Counted from the first letter of the stretch, positions 34,193 to 47,497 are shown. The stretch: 64,000 nucleotides of DNA from Aphidius gifuensis (GCF_014905175.1 NC_057788.1:8556001-8620000), one strand, 5' to 3'. A program made the numbers and translations. The notes: generated by a model from the letters alone, not told the origin.

Positions 34193-34230
34193 TTGGTCGC
34201 TTTCTCAACACATATTCTTTTTGCACTCAT
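34193..34230 (-). pseudogene. orphan 5' fragment of F-box exon 1
   Basis: Minus strand from the ATG at 34230: MSAKRICVEK, then CGACCAAC where real exon 1 copies have GACCAAC. The match to exon 1 ends a few bases later and the frame stops within about 12 more codons. It keeps the type A style acceptor (TTTTCAGAGTTAA) in front, and type A leader relics occur at about 34500-34560 and 34795-34870. It cannot be a working exon. Confidence 0.7.
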
Positions 34231-35484
34231 TTTGAATTAACTCTGAAAATATATATATATTAAAAAAATAATGATGAACTTAAATGTATTACAACTAAAA
34301 TAATAAAATAAACAAAAGTAACCATAAGAAAATATATATATGTCAAGATATGATATAGATCAATTGAAAGTTGGTGATTTGCCAGCAAAATCAACATCAA
34401 GAAATTATATTTAGAGCCAAATAATATTGAATGTCATGCAACATGTTAAAATACAATTGATACACGTGATTTTTTTATAAATACATTTGTTTAATTTATA
34501 AGTTTTTATTTATCTCAATTATATTCTTTGATTTATTGATGATTAATTAAGTAGTTAATGCAATAAATTTTTTTTCTTTTTTAATACACAATATTATTGA
34601 CTTGATAAAAAAATGTATATAGTCCAAGATATAGATCAATTAAAAGTTGATGATTTACCAGCAAAATCAACATCAATAAAATTATATTTAAAGCCAAATA
34701 ATATTGAACGTCACGCAAAATGTTAAAATACAATGGATACACGAAATTATTGAATAAATGTTATTGTTAAAATTATAAATTTTTATTTATCGTAATTAAT
34801 TCTTTGATTTTTTGATGATTAATTTAGTAGTTAATGCAATAAATTTTTTTCTTTTTTAATACACAATATTATTGACTCGATAACGAATTAAAAAAAAAAT
34901 AAATAAATGTATTAATTTAATGATGGGTTTTAATATGCATATTAAAAAAATAAAGAAATTGTGCTGTAATTTATTGTCAGCTATCAAAAGTTAAACCCAT
35001 TGTAATACATCAAATAACCTTACTGATAACTTCATTTGTTTAATTCAGAAATATTTTATTTTCATTTTCTAAAAATCTTTACAAATATTATTAACCAATT
35101 TTTTTTTTTTTTTTTTGTGAATGGTTATTTATTAAAAGAATATGTTGCCAATAAAATGCAATTATCCTATTCAAGAATTTATACCTTACGTACAAATTTA
35201 TAAAATGATTTTTTAATCCACTTGAATATCATCAAACCTGTAATTACATATGTACGATAAAAGGTAAAAATAATTGTTCTATACAAAAAACTATTTGAGA
35301 AATAGATAATTATTTTTAAACTTTGTTTTACAAAATTATTAAAATTAATGTTTGAATTTTTATGAAATTTCAAGAAATGTAGAATACAAGTTAATAATGT
35401 TTTTTTACAAGGACATTGACTATTCAAAACGTATTGCGTGTATATGTTTTTATAAGAATAAATTAGAAAAAACAATGAATAAAT
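34231..35484. other. spacer with duplicated type A leader relics
   Basis: Two consecutive rounds of the type A region are visible. Each has ATAGATCAATT.AAAGTTG.TGATTT, then CCAGCAAAATCAACATCA, and ends ACACAATATTATTGACT (about 34340-34600 and 34620-34885). F-box 3' flank follows, with a long T run at about 35100-35117. No gene is supported in any frame. Confidence 0.5.
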
Positions 35485-37412
35485 TCAATTAAAAACATTT
35501 ATAACCTGCAACCATTGAGAATTAATCATTGACTTAGAGGCTTGTAATATTGCCGGATCAGATATTCGTATGTCTAAAATTATACCATTTGTACGATTTT
35601 TAGTTGCTTGATTAGCAGCAATAACCATATCATTTGTAATATTATCAATAAAAGAGACATCAAGAAGTTCAAGATCTGGATTATTTTTTATCAATTCAAT
35701 AACACCAGCATTAGTAAGTTTGTCGCATTTAATACAATGCAATTCTTTTAATCCTTTCAATTCAATAAGGAAGCTGTCTGTAATTATATCAAGAAAGCTT
35801 ACATTTAGTTTTTGGAAAGCTTTTGAGTTTGATATAGCAACGAGAGCTCTCTCAGTAAGACCTGTGCAATCATCGATTCCCAAACTTTTCAGGTTTTTAC
35901 AATTATTAGCAATAGCAATAATTGAACTATCTTCAAGAGATCTTGAACCATACAAGTTTAGATGTTCAAGATATTGTAATTTTGTTAACTCATCAAGAAC
36001 AGATGGAGAAGAACGTGGCTCACCACCGATAGATGATACTATAATGCAATCATAAATTTCTAAACGGCTAAGTTTTTTACAATTGTTCGAAATTGCAGTT
36101 ATTGATTCCTCATGAAGCTCACGAAGTTCTTCTAATATTAAACATTCAAGATTTTCTAACTCTGTCAACTTTTTTAAAGCAGTATTATTCATACAGTAAT
36201 TATGTATTTTCAAAAGTTTTAAATTCTTGCAACATTCAACAATTGTATTTGCTATGTCAGGCATTATGTCACAAGAAATACCAAGATATTCCAAGTTTTG
36301 AAAGTTTATCCATTTCTTGAGAGGAATTTCAGCTACATCATAAAAACCAGGTGGAATATCAAGATGTTTTAGATTTTTGCATGTACTAAAAATAGTATTG
36401 AGTACTTCTGTAGTGAGGTTATCCACATCATAGTCAATACCCATCGTTAAGTCGATGTATTCCAAATGTCCGAGATTATTAAATAGAGAAAGGTTTTCGT
36501 GTACATCATATAGTCCAATGCTAAGATGAACAAGTGTTGTTATGTCTGCTATTTCTTGAAGGTTTATGTTGTCTAAACAAAGGCTTTCTATTGTCAATTT
36601 TTGAAGATTTTTAAATTTTTTAAAACTCTGAAATTAATACAAATTTATTTGAATAATTTATATTGATTTATTTGATGAAAATTTAGTTGGTATTTAATAA
36701 CAACTTACCATAGAAATATTTTGTTTTCGATCCCACATATGTTCAAAAAATAAATGAATTTCATTAATTTCTTCTGGAAGACTATCAGTTATTTCAGAAA
36801 GATTAATTGTCTCATTATTCGAGTAGTTGTGATCTATCGTTATTTCGATGCTTTTTAATTGATCCAACTGTGTAAATGCTTGAACAAAGTGATCAGCATC
36901 ATATTCTAACGAATCAACGGAATAATTACATTCAAGACTTGTTAAATTTTTACAGTGTTCACCAACAAATGGCATGATACTTGAATAACAAACACTTGAG
37001 AGAGACAATTGTTTTAAATAATTACCACATCTTAATAATATTTTCTTGAGGTATGATTGTGTCAACAAACGGTTATCATAACTACGTCCAATTGTAGATC
37101 CACATTTGTATTCTTTAATGTCATACCAAGCTAGTTGACATGCCTCTTTCCATTTGGTACAAACTACAATAAAACATATCAAATTTAAAAATTAATAATA
37201 CAAACATTGATATATTATTTAAAAAAAAAAGAAACTTTATTTTGATAATAATATTTACCTTTTTCCATTTCTATCCTTTCTGGTATTGGCAACAACATGA
37301 TGATTTTTGCTAATGAGTCGTAGTCCAATGAGTTGATGACGACTTTTGGATCCTTGTCACCAACATCAGAGGTTTGTTGGTCTTTTTTAATACATATCCT
37401 CTTTGCACTCAT
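35485..37412 (-). CDS. F-box/LRR protein (FBXL-like), intact copy
   Basis: Exon 1 37259-37412, exon 2 36709-37163, exon 3 35485-36627, introns 95 and 81 bp, 583 aa. The exon 3 acceptor gives a first codon AGT (Ser) not ACT (Thr), as in the copies at 38.6-43.6 kb, followed by FKKFKNLQKLTI. F-box LLPIPERIEMEK then VCTKWKEACQLAW. The LRRs keep every CKNLK signature, and the hinge reads VSSIGGEPRSSPSVLDEL. The C-terminus departs from the family: SQWLQVINVFN. Intron 1 has donor GTAAATATT. Type B leader at 37633-37770. Likely functional SCF receptor by family. Target unknown. Confidence 0.87.
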
Positions 37413-38576
37413 TGTGAGTAAATACTAAAAATGCTGTTGTTAACGTATTTGAGAACCTGAGATTCTATTTAAATACAGAAAAATATGTTGTCAAGTCCTG
37501 CTCCTTTTTTTTTATTAACACAAATCCAAATTTTTATTCAAAACAATTTAAAGGTTAAAAACACGTGGGTCACAGTATTTTTATTTTTTTTTTAATAGAA
37601 GTTTTCTTTCAACCACTTTCAATATAATCTGTACCTGGAACTCCAGTTGTACGGCTCCCTGCAGCTTTTATAATTTCCAAATTCATATACATGTCGATAA
37701 GAAAAATTCTACAAAATAATAGTCAGTAATTTTTTAGCTAGATAGCAGGAGTAAAATTTTCTCAAATCCATACTTGCACAGTGATATCGTGATATAGCGA
37801 AAGTGTGACGTAAATGTCTTATCACACCGTGAATATATGCCTAGAAATGTCCTGTATATTTATCTATATTTTTTTTTTTTTTTCGTACATTTTCGTCGCG
37901 GCTGATCAGTACTTGCTGCCAGGTGTATTAAAGAATTTTACAACTTCCATAAAATAAAATATTATTATCATATATTTTTAGATAAAATTATAAATAAGTA
38001 AATATGTTATTCGATGGCTTTTATATTTTTTCTTTACACCATCAGTTGAGAATACTGTTTGATATTTTTTTGCATATCTTTTTTCTTATTTAAGAATTAA
38101 TAACAATTCCTATATACACTTTTGATTGCTCAGTTGTTTCTGATTGTTAATTAATCAAAGGTTCGTTGGTCGCTTTCTCAAATTTATAATTAAAAAATAA
38201 AAATGTATTACAACTACAATAATAAAATAAACAAAAACAACCATAAAACAATATATATTTCAAAATATAGATCAATTAAACGTTTATGATTTGCCAGCAA
38301 AATCAACATCAATGCGATTATATAAGAAAACAAATATATAGATGTGGATTAAGGTAAAAAATATTCATTACTTTTGAAAATAGATATTTATTTTTAAACT
38401 TTGTTTTACAAGATTATTAAAATTGACATACGAATTTTTATGATTTCAAGAAATATAGAAAACAAGTTAATAATTTTTTTTTAAAAGGTCATTGACTATT
38501 CGAAACGTATTGCGTGTATATTTTTATATGAGAATAAATTACAAAAAAACAATGAATAAATTCAATTAAAAACAGT
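37413..38576. other. spacer with type B leader and a 300-bp block shared with 43.99-44.3 kb
   Basis: Type B leader at 37633-37770. Next, 37775-38080 is almost identical to 43995-44300 (TGATATCGTGATATAGCGAA, CATTTTCGTCGCGGCTGATC, GCCAGGTGTATTAAAGAATT). After it, 38155-38200 holds a minimal orphan exon 1 trace (GTTGGTCGCTTTCTC), then type A relics and F-box 3' flank. No gene is seen. Confidence 0.55.
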
Positions 38577-40498
38577 CAACAACCAACCATTGAGATTTAA
38601 TTATTGACTTAGAAGCTTGTAATATTGAAGACTTAAATATTTTTTGCCATATAAATAATACATTTATAATTTTAGATTTGCCTGATCAGCAGCAATAACC
38701 ATATCTAATGTAATATTATCAATAAGACAGACATTAAGAAATTCAAGATCTGGATTATTTTTTATAAATTGAATAATACCAGCATCAGTTAGTTTCTTGC
38801 AACCATCGCAATGCAGTTTTTTTAATCCTTTTAATTTGATAATGAAACTGTTCGTGATTATATCAAGAGAGCTTACATCAAGTTCTTCCAAAGTTTTTAC
38901 ATTTGATATAGCAACGAGAGCTGTCTCAGTAAGGCCTGTGCAACAACTGATTTCTAAACTTTTTAGGTTTTTACAATTATTAGCGATAGCAATAATTGTA
39001 CTATCTTTAAGATTTTTTGTATAACTCAAACTTAGATGTTCAAGATATTGTAATTTTGATAATTCATCAAGAACAGATGAAGAAGAAAATGGCTCACCAT
39101 CGATAGATGATACTATATGTCTGACTAAACGTTTAAGTTTTACAATTCTTTGAAATTGCAATTATCGATTCCTCATGAAGTTCATTACGTTCTTCCAATA
39201 TTAAACATTCAAGATTTTCCAACTCTGTTAACTTTTTTAAAGCAGTATTATTTATAATGCCATGAGGAAAATGTATTTTTAAATGTTTTAAATTCTTGCA
39301 ATATTCAACAATTGTATTTGCCAAGTCAGGCATTATATTACAAAAAAAACCAAGATATTCCAAGTTTTGAAAATTTATCCACTTCTTGAGAGGAATTCTA
39401 GCTACATCATAAGGACCAGGTGGAATATCAAGATGTTTTAGATTTTTGCATGTACTAAAAATAGTCTTCAGTACTGTTGTAGAGAGGATATTCGCATCAT
39501 AGTCAATACCATCTGTTAAGTCGATATACTCTAAATTAACGAGATTATTAAATAGAGAAAGAATTTTTTGTACATCGTATAATCCAATGCGAAGATAAAC
39601 AAGTGCTGTTATGTCTGCTATTTCTTGGAGGTTTTTGTTGCTTAAGCGGAGATTATGTATTGTCAATTTTTGAAGACTTTTAAATTTTTTAAAACTCTGA
39701 AATTAATAAAAATTTATTTTAATCATTTATATATATTTATTTAATTTATAGAATCGTTCGTCACTAGCATAGTGATGAACATTTATTTGGTATTTGATAA
39801 CAACTTACCATAGAAATATTTTGTTTTTGATACCACGGAGGGTTAAAAAATAAATAAATTTCATTAATTTCTTCTGGAAAACTATCAATTATTGCAGAGA
39901 GATTAATTGTATCATGAAGCATTGTATCCATTTATTTTAATGCATTTAACATCAATTGTCTAAATGCTTGAACAAAGTGATCAACATCATGTTCTAACGA
40001 ATCGACGAAACAATTACATTCAAGACTTGTTAAATTTTTACAGTGATCACTAACAAATGGCATGATACATGAATTACAAACACTTGAGAGAGACAATTCT
40101 TTTAAATAATTACCACATCTTAATAATATTTTCTCGAGGTATGATTGTGTCAACAAACGGTTATCATAAGAACGTCCAATTGATGATTCACATTTGTATT
40201 TTTTAATGTCATACCAAGCTAGTTGACATGCTTCTTTCCATTTGGTACAAACTACAATAAAACATATCAAATTAAAAATTAATAATACAAACATTAATAT
40301 TTTATTAACAATAAAAGAAACTTTATATGGATGATAATATTCACCTTTTTCCATGTCAACTCTTTCTGGTATTGGCAACAACATGATGATTTTAGCTAAT
40401 GAGTCGTAGTCCAGTGAGTTGATAATGACTTTTTGATCCTTGTCACCATCATCAGAGGTTTGTTGGTCTTTTTCAATACATATCCTCTTTGCACTCAT
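38577..40498 (-). pseudogene. F-box/LRR copy with several lesions, twin of the copy at 41.7-43.6 kb
   Basis: Exon 1 40345-40498, exon 2 39809-40251, exon 3 from 39696. In exon 2, around 39930-39955, two small deletions leave FRQLMLNALK and a TAA at 39932 (about 157 aa), after which the normal frame returns (LHDTINLSAIIDSFPEEINE). In exon 3 a run of six A in CKKLK is reduced to four near 39133-39140, shifting frame. The hinge is shortened, and the C-terminal region breaks at AADQANLKL with a stop at 38664, although the SQWLVV tail is still recognisable to about 38577. Intron 1 has no in-frame stop. It is nearly identical to the next copy to the right elsewhere, so duplication was recent and decay rapid. 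Confidence 0.82.
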
Positions 40499-40725
40499 TA
40501 TTAGTAAATACTAAAAATGCTGTTGTCAACGTCTTCGAGAACCTGAGGTCGTTTAAATACAGAAAAATATGTTGTTGGGTCCTACTTTTTTTTTTTTTTA
40601 TTAAAAAAAATCCAAATTTTCAGTTAAAGTGTGTTTTTAGGTTAAAAACACATTGGTCACAGTATTTTTTTTTTTTTTTTTTTTTTAATAATAGCTTTCT
40701 TTTAGCCACCTTCAGCATCATCTTT

Positions 40726-40855
40726 ACCTGGAACTCCAGGTGAACTCCAGGTGTACGGCTCCTTGCAGCTTTTCTAATTTTTACATTCATACAATTGTCG
40801 ATAAGAAAAATTTTACAAAATAATAGTCGATAATTTTTCAGGTAGATAGCGCGAT
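40726..40855 (-). promoter_or_regulatory. type B 5' leader
   Basis: Carries the same ACCTGGA-AC-TCCAGGT inverted repeat at the donor (40726-40741), a tandem TCCAGGTG unit, TGTCGATAAGAAAAATTTTA and AATAATAGTCGATAATTTTT, ending at AGATAGCGCGATCAATTC. Serves the broken copy below it. Confidence 0.5.
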
Positions 40856-41690
40856 CAATTCATATATACACTTTTAATTGCTCACCTGGTTCTGCTTGGT
40901 TCTGATTGTTAATTAATCAAAGGTTTAGTGATCGCTATCTCAACACATGTTTTTTCTGCACTTATTTTAATTTAACTCTGAAAATATATATTAATAAAAT
41001 AATGATGAATTTAAATTTATTACAACTAGAATGATAAAATAAACAAAAGTTACCATAAGAAAATATATATATATGTCGAGATATGATATAGATCAATTGA
41101 AAGTTGGTGATTTACCAGCAAAATCAACATCAATGCAATTATATTTAAAGACAAATAATATTAAATGTCATACGTGTTAAAATACAATTGATATACGTGA
41201 TTTTTTTATAAATACAATTGTTTAAATTATAAATTTTCATTTATCGTAATTATTCTTTGATTTGTTGATGATTTATTTAGTAGTCATCGCAATAAATTTT
41301 TTTCTCTTTTAATACACAATATTATTGACTCGATAACGAATTGATCAAAAATCAAATGAATGTTTTTTTTTTGATGATGGGTTTTAATTAGACAATTTCG
41401 TACGTTTGATCGTCAATTTTGCTATTGTTATGTGTTAACTTTTGATATGGATATTAAAAAAATAAAGAAATTGTGCTGTACTTCATTTGTTTAATTCAAA
41501 AATATTTATTTCATTATTAGAATTAACGTTTAAATTTTTATGATTTCAAGAAATATAGAAAACAAGTTAATAATTTTTTTTTACAAGATCATTGACTATT
41601 CGAAACGTATGGCATGTATATGTTTTTATAAAAATAAATTAGAAAAAACAATGAATAAATTCAGTTTCAATAAAAACAGTCTACAACCAA
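40856..41690. other. spacer with orphan exon 1 trace
   Basis: An orphan exon 1 fragment lies at about 40928-40965 with its ATG changed to ATA and the same CG-insertion breakpoint as at 34193. Type A relics follow (ATAGATCAATTGAAAGTTGG, then TATTATTGACTCGATAACGA near 41323), then a shortened F-box 3' flank. No gene is seen. Confidence 0.5.
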
Positions 41691-43628
41691 CTATTGAGAT
41701 TTAATTATTGACTTAGAAGCTTGTAATATTGAAGACTTAAATATTTTTATGTATAAAATAATACGATTTATACGATTTTTCGTTGCCTGATCAGCAGCAA
41801 TAACCATATCTAATGTAATATTATCAATAAGACAGACATTAAGAAATTCAAGATCTGGATTATTTTTTATAAATTGAATAATACCAGCATCAGTTAGTTT
41901 CTTGCAACCATCGCAATGCAGTTTTTTTAATCCTTTTAATTTGATAATGAAACTGTTCGTGATTATATCAAGAGAGCTTACATCAAGCTTTTGTAAAGTT
42001 TTTAAGTTTGATATAGCAATGAGAGCTGTCTCAGTAAGGCCTGTGCAACAACTGATTTCTAAACTTTTTAGGTTTTTACAATTATTAGCAATAGAAATAA
42101 TTGTACTATCTTTAAGATTTTTTGTACAACTCAAACTTAGATGTTCAAGATATTGTAATTTTGATAATTCATCAAGAACAGATGGAGAAGAAAATGGCTC
42201 ACCATCGATAGATGATACTATAATGCAATCATGAATTTCTAAACGGCTAAGTTTTTTACAATTGTTAGAAATTGCAGTTATTGATTCCTCATGAAGTTCA
42301 TTACGTTCTTCCAATATTAAACATTCAAGATTTTCCAACTCTGTTAACTTTTTTAAAGCAGTATTATTTATAATGCCATGAGAAAATTGTATTTTTAAAT
42401 GTTTTAAATTCTTGCAATATTCAACAATTGTATTTGCCAAGTCAGGCATTATATTACAAAAAAAACCAAGATATTCCAAGTTTTGAAAATTTATCCACTT
42501 CTTGAGAGGAATTCTAGCTACATCATAAGGACCAGGTGGAATATCAAGATGTTTTAGATTTTTGCATGTACTAAAAATAGTCTTCAGTACTGTTGTAGAG
42601 AAGATATTCGCATCATAGTCAATACCATCTGTTAAGTCGATATATTCCAAATGTACGAGATTATTAAATAGAGAAAGAATTATGTGTACATCAAATAATC
42701 CAATGCTAAGATAAACAAGTGTTGTTATGTCTGCTATATCTTGGACGTTTTTTTTGCTTAAGCAGAAGTTATGTATTGTCAATTTTTGAAGACTTTTAAA
42801 TTTTTTAAAACTCTGAAATTAATAAAAATTTATTTTAATCATTTATATATATTTATTTAATTTATAGAATTGTTCGTCACTAGCATAGTGATAAACATTT
42901 ATTTGGTATTTGATAACAACTTACCATAGAAATATTTTGTTTTTGATACCACGGAGGGTTAAAAAATAAATAAATTTCATTAATTTCTTCTGGAAAACTA
43001 TCAATTATTGCAGAGAGATTAATTGTATCATGAAGCGAGTAGCTGTAATCCACTGTTATTTTAATGCATTTTAGCTTATCCAATTGTGTAAATGCTTGAA
43101 CAAAGTGATCAGCATTATATTCTAACGAATCGATGCAACAATTACATTCAAGACTTGTTAAATTTTTACAGTGATCACTAACAAATGGCATGATACATGA
43201 ATTACAAACACTTGAGAGAGACAATTCTTTTAAATAATTACCACATCTTAATAATATTTTCTCGAGGTATGATTGTGTCAACAAACGGTTATCATAAGAA
43301 CGTCCAATTGATGATTCACATTTGTATTTTTTAATGTCATACCAAGCTAGTTGACATGCTTCTTTCCATTTGGTACAAACTACAATAAAACATATCAAAT
43401 TAAAAATTAATAATACAAATATTGATATTTTATTTAAAAAAAAAAAGAAACTCTATTTTGATGATAATATTCACCTTTTTCCATGTCAACTCTTTCTGGT
43501 ATTGGCAACAACATGATGATTTTAGCTAATGAGTCGTAGTCCAGTGAGTTGATAATGACTTTTTGATCCTTGTCATCAACATCAGAGGTTTGTTGGTCTT
43601 TTTTAATACATATCCTCTTTGCACTCAT
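41691..43628 (-). CDS. F-box/LRR protein (FBXL-like), near-intact copy with a late stop
   Basis: Exon 1 43475-43628, exon 2 42925-43379, exon 3 41691-42812, introns 95 and 112 bp, 576 aa. The final SQW of the conserved tail has TGG changed to TAG, so the protein ends at SQ and lacks only about six residues. The rest is open. F-box LLPIPERVDMEK then VCTKWKEACQLAW. Hinge VSSIDGEPFSSPSVLDELSK. LRRs include CKNLKSLEISCCTGLTE. It is the closest relative of the pseudogene at 38577-40498. Type B leader at 43855-43990. Function is probably retained, but the tail is otherwise the most conserved C-terminal element of the family, so its loss may matter. Confidence 0.82.
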
Positions 43629-45540
43629 TGTGAGTAAATACTAAAAATGCTGTTGTTTTTGTCTTTGAGAATCTGAGGTTCGCTTTCAATACAGAAAAAT
43701 GTGTTGTCAAGTCCTGCTCCTCTTTTTTTTTTATTAACAAAAATCTAAATTTTTATTCAAAAACAATTTAAAGGTTAAAAACACATGTGTCACAGTATTT
43801 TTTTTTTTTTTTTTTAGATAGCTTTCTTTTAACTACTTTTAATATAATCTTTATACCTGTAACTCCAGTTGTAAGGCTCCCTGCAGCTTTTATAGTTTTT
43901 ACATTTATAATTGTCGATAAGGAAAATTCTACAGATTTACAGTCAGTAATTTTTCAGCTAGATAGCACGAGTAAAACTCTCTCAAATTTATACTTGCACA
44001 GTGATATCGTGATATAGCGAAAATGTGACGTAAATGTCTTATCACACCGTGAATATATGCCTAGAAATGTCCTGTATATTTATCTATATTTTTTTTTTTT
44101 TTTCGTACATTTTCGTCGCGGCTGATCAGTACTTGCTGCCAGGTGTATTAAAGAATTTTACAACTTCCATAAAATAAAATATTATTATCATATATTTTTA
44201 GATAAAATTATAAATAAGTAAATATGTTATTCAATGGCTTTCATATTTTTCCTTTACACTATCAGTTGAGAATACTGTTTGATATTTTTTTGCATATCTC
44301 TTTTTTTATTTAACAATTAATATCAATTCCCATATACACTTTTAATTGCTCAGTTGTTTCTGACTGTTAATAAGAGTCAAAGGTGGTCGCTTTCCTAACA
44401 TATATTTGTTTTAAGTAAACTCTAAAAATTTATAATTAAAAAATAAAAATGTATTACGACTAGAATAATAAAATAAACAAAAACAACCATAAAACAAAAT
44501 ATATAATATATATATATTTTAAAATATAGATCAATTAAACATTTATGATTTACCAGCGAAATCAACATGAAAGCAATTTTATATTTGAAGACAAATAATA
44601 TTAAATGTCATACATGTTAAAATACAATTGATACACGTGATTTTTTTATAAATACAATTGTTTAAACTATAAATTTTATTTATCGTAATTATTGCATTAA
44701 CTACTAAGTAAATCATCAACAAATCAAGGAATAATTAATTATTCCTTGATTTGTTGATGATTTACTCAGTAGTTAATGCAATAAATTTTTTTTTTTTTTT
44801 TTAATAGACAATATTTAATATAATAAAAAAAAAATAGACAATATTATTGACTCGATAGCGAATTATTGAAAAAAATAAATAAATGTATTAATTTGATAAT
44901 GGATTTTAATTAGACAATTTTGTACGTTTGATCGTCAATTTTGCTATTGTTATGTGTTAATTTTTGATATGGATCCATTCTAAAGAAATTGTGCTGTAAT
45001 TTATTGTCAGCTATTAAAAGTTAAGTCCATTGTGATACATTAAAAAACTTTACTGATTAGTAATTAGTAAATTACTTTTATCAGTGATTACTTTATTTGT
45101 TTAATCCGAAAATATTTTTTTTTCATTTTCAAAAAATCTTGAGAAATATTTTTAACTATGTAAATATTTGTTTAGATGAATATGAATAATTTATTTATTA
45201 TTGTGAATAGTTATTTATTAAAAATGATATATATTGTCATGTTTAAGAATACCTAACTCACAAATTTGTAAGTATCAAGAATAACAGGTATAAGTTTATT
45301 AAAAAAAAAAAAAATATAAAATGATTTTTTAATCCACTTGAGTATCATCAAACCTGTAATTACATATGTACGATTCAGGGTGAAAATGTTCCATACAAAA
45401 AATTATATAAGAAAGATATTTATTTTTAAACTTTGTTTTACAAAATTATTAATATTGTCATTTGAATTTTTATGATTCCAAGAAATATAGAAAACAATGT
45501 GTTTTTGAGAATAAATTAAAACAGGTATAAATAAATTTAA
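43629..45540. other. long spacer with type B leader, shared block and palindrome
   Basis: Type B leader at 43855-43990. A 300-bp block at 43995-44300 is shared with 37775-38080. A degenerate orphan exon 1 trace lies at about 44386-44410. A 92-bp palindrome sits at 44691-44782. Type A relics and F-box 3' flank follow. No gene is seen. Confidence 0.55.
44691..44782. repeat. 92-bp near-perfect palindrome
   Basis: Left arm 44691-44736 and right arm 44737-44782 are reverse complements with one mismatch and no spacer. The arms start ATTGCATTAACTACT and meet at ATAATT-AATTAT. The right arm is the normal type A leader sequence (TTTGTTGATGATTTACTCAG and onward), so the left arm is an inverted copy of it. 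DNA of this kind can extrude a cruciform. Confidence 0.9.
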
Positions 45541-47497
45541 TTAAAAACGATCAACAACCAACCATTGAGATTTAATTATTGTCTTGGAAAGGTATCTTAT
45601 TGAAGGTTTAAATATTTTAATGTATAAAATAATACCATTTGTACGATTTTTAGTTGCCTGGTCAGCAGCAAAAACCAAGTCAAGTGTAATATTATCGTGA
45701 CAATTTAAAAGATCAATCTTTTCAAGATCTGGGTTATTTTTTATAAATTGAATAATACCAGCATCAGTAAGGTTTATACAACCATCACAATATAATTCTT
45801 TTAATCCTTTCAATTTCATAAGTAAGGTGTCGGTAATTATATGAAGAAAACTTACATCTAGTTTTTCTAAATTTTCCAAGTTTGTTAAAGCAACAAGAGC
45901 TGTTTCAGTAATATCTGTGCAACGTTTGATTTCTAAACTTTTTAGGTTTTTACAATTATTAGCGATAGCAATAATTGTACTATCTTTAAGATTTTTTGCA
46001 TAACACAAGTTTAGATGTTCAAGATATTGTAATTTTGATAACTCATCAAGAACAGATGGTGAAGAAAGTGGCTCACCATCAATAGATGATACTATAATGC
46101 AATTATGAATTTTTAAACGTTTAAGTTTTTTACAATTGTTAGAAATTGCAGTTATTGATTCCTCATGAAGCTTAATCAGACCATTCAATATCAAACATTC
46201 AAGATTTTTTAACTCTGTTAACTTTTTTAAAGCGTTATTGTTTATAATGTGATTACGATTATTTATTTTTAAGTGTTTTAAATTCTTGCAATATTCAACA
46301 ATTGTGTTTGCTAAGTCAGGCATTATGTTACAAGAAATACCAAGATATTCCAAGTTTTGAAAGTTTATCCATTTTCTAAGAGGAACGTCAGCTATATCAT
46401 AAGAACCTGGTGGAATATCAAGATGTTTTAGATTTTTGCATGTACTAAAAATAGTATTGAGTACTTCTGTGGAGAGAATTTGCGTTTTATACTTAGAAAT
46501 ACCCATCGTTAAGTCGATATATTCTAAATTAACGAGTTTATTAAACAGAGGAAGGTTTTCGTGTGTATCATATATTTCAATGTTGAGATAAACAAGTGTT
46601 GTTATGTCTGCTATTTCATTAAGAATTATGTTGTCTAGACAGAGGCCAACTAATGTTAATTTTTTAAGATTTTTAAATCTTTGAAGAGTCTAGAAATAAT
46701 AGAAATTTATTTAAATAATTTGTATTCAATTGATTGTATTGTTTGTCACTGGTGATACATAAAAAACTAGTCGATATTTAATAACAACTTACCATAGAAA
46801 TATTTCGTTTTTCTTCCCCCCGAAGTTTAGAAAATAAATGAATTTCATTAATTTTTTCTGGAAGGCTATCAATTATTGCAAAGAGATTGATTGTATCATA
46901 AAGCAAGTAGCTGTGATCTACCGTTATTTTGATGCATTTTAATTTATCCAACTGTGTAAATGCCTGAACAAAGTGGTCAGCATTATCAATTAAGGAATCA
47001 TCATTAAATTTACATTCCAAGGTTGTTAAATTTTTACAATGATCACCAACAAATAGCATGATACTTGTATCACAAACATCTGAGAGAGACAATTCTTTTA
47101 GATAAATACTACATCTTAATAATATTTTCTCAAGGTATGATTGTGTCAACAAATGGTTATCATAAGAACGTCCAATTGATGATTTACATTTGTATTCTTT
47201 AATGTTATGCCAAGCTAGCTGACATGCCTCTTTCCATTTGGTACAAACTAGAATAAAAAGTATCAAATTTAAAAATTAATAATACAAACATTGATATTCA
47301 ATTCACAAAAAAGAAACTTTATTTTGATAATAATATTCACCTTTTTCCATGTCTATTCTTTCTGGTATTGGCAACATCATGATGATTTGTGCTAATGAGT
47401 CGTAATCCAATGAATTGATGACAATTTTTTTTTTATCCTTGTCACCATCATCAGAGATTTGTTGATCTTTCTTAACACATATAATTTCTACACCCAT
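45541..47497 (-). CDS. F-box/LRR protein (FBXL-like), intact copy
   Basis: Exon 1 47341-47497, exon 2 46793-47247, exon 3 45541-46689, introns 93 and 103 bp, 586 aa. The N-terminus is unusual (MGVEIICVKKDQQ) and the F-box reads LAQIIMMLPIPERIDMEK then VCTKWKEACQLAW. Exon 2 has RCSIYLKELSL where others have RCGNYL, and FVGDHC is preceded by IML. LRRs with CKNLKHLDIPPGSYDI and CKNLKSLEIKRCTDITE, ending SQWLVVDRF. Type B leader at 47717-47850. No breaks found. Probable SCF receptor by family. Confidence 0.86.

Noticed and set aside
35179..35475. Minus-strand ORF of 98 codons downstream of an F-box copy
   Set aside because: It lies in the shared 3' flank. Equivalent positions in other spacers are not open and it has no family or splice context.
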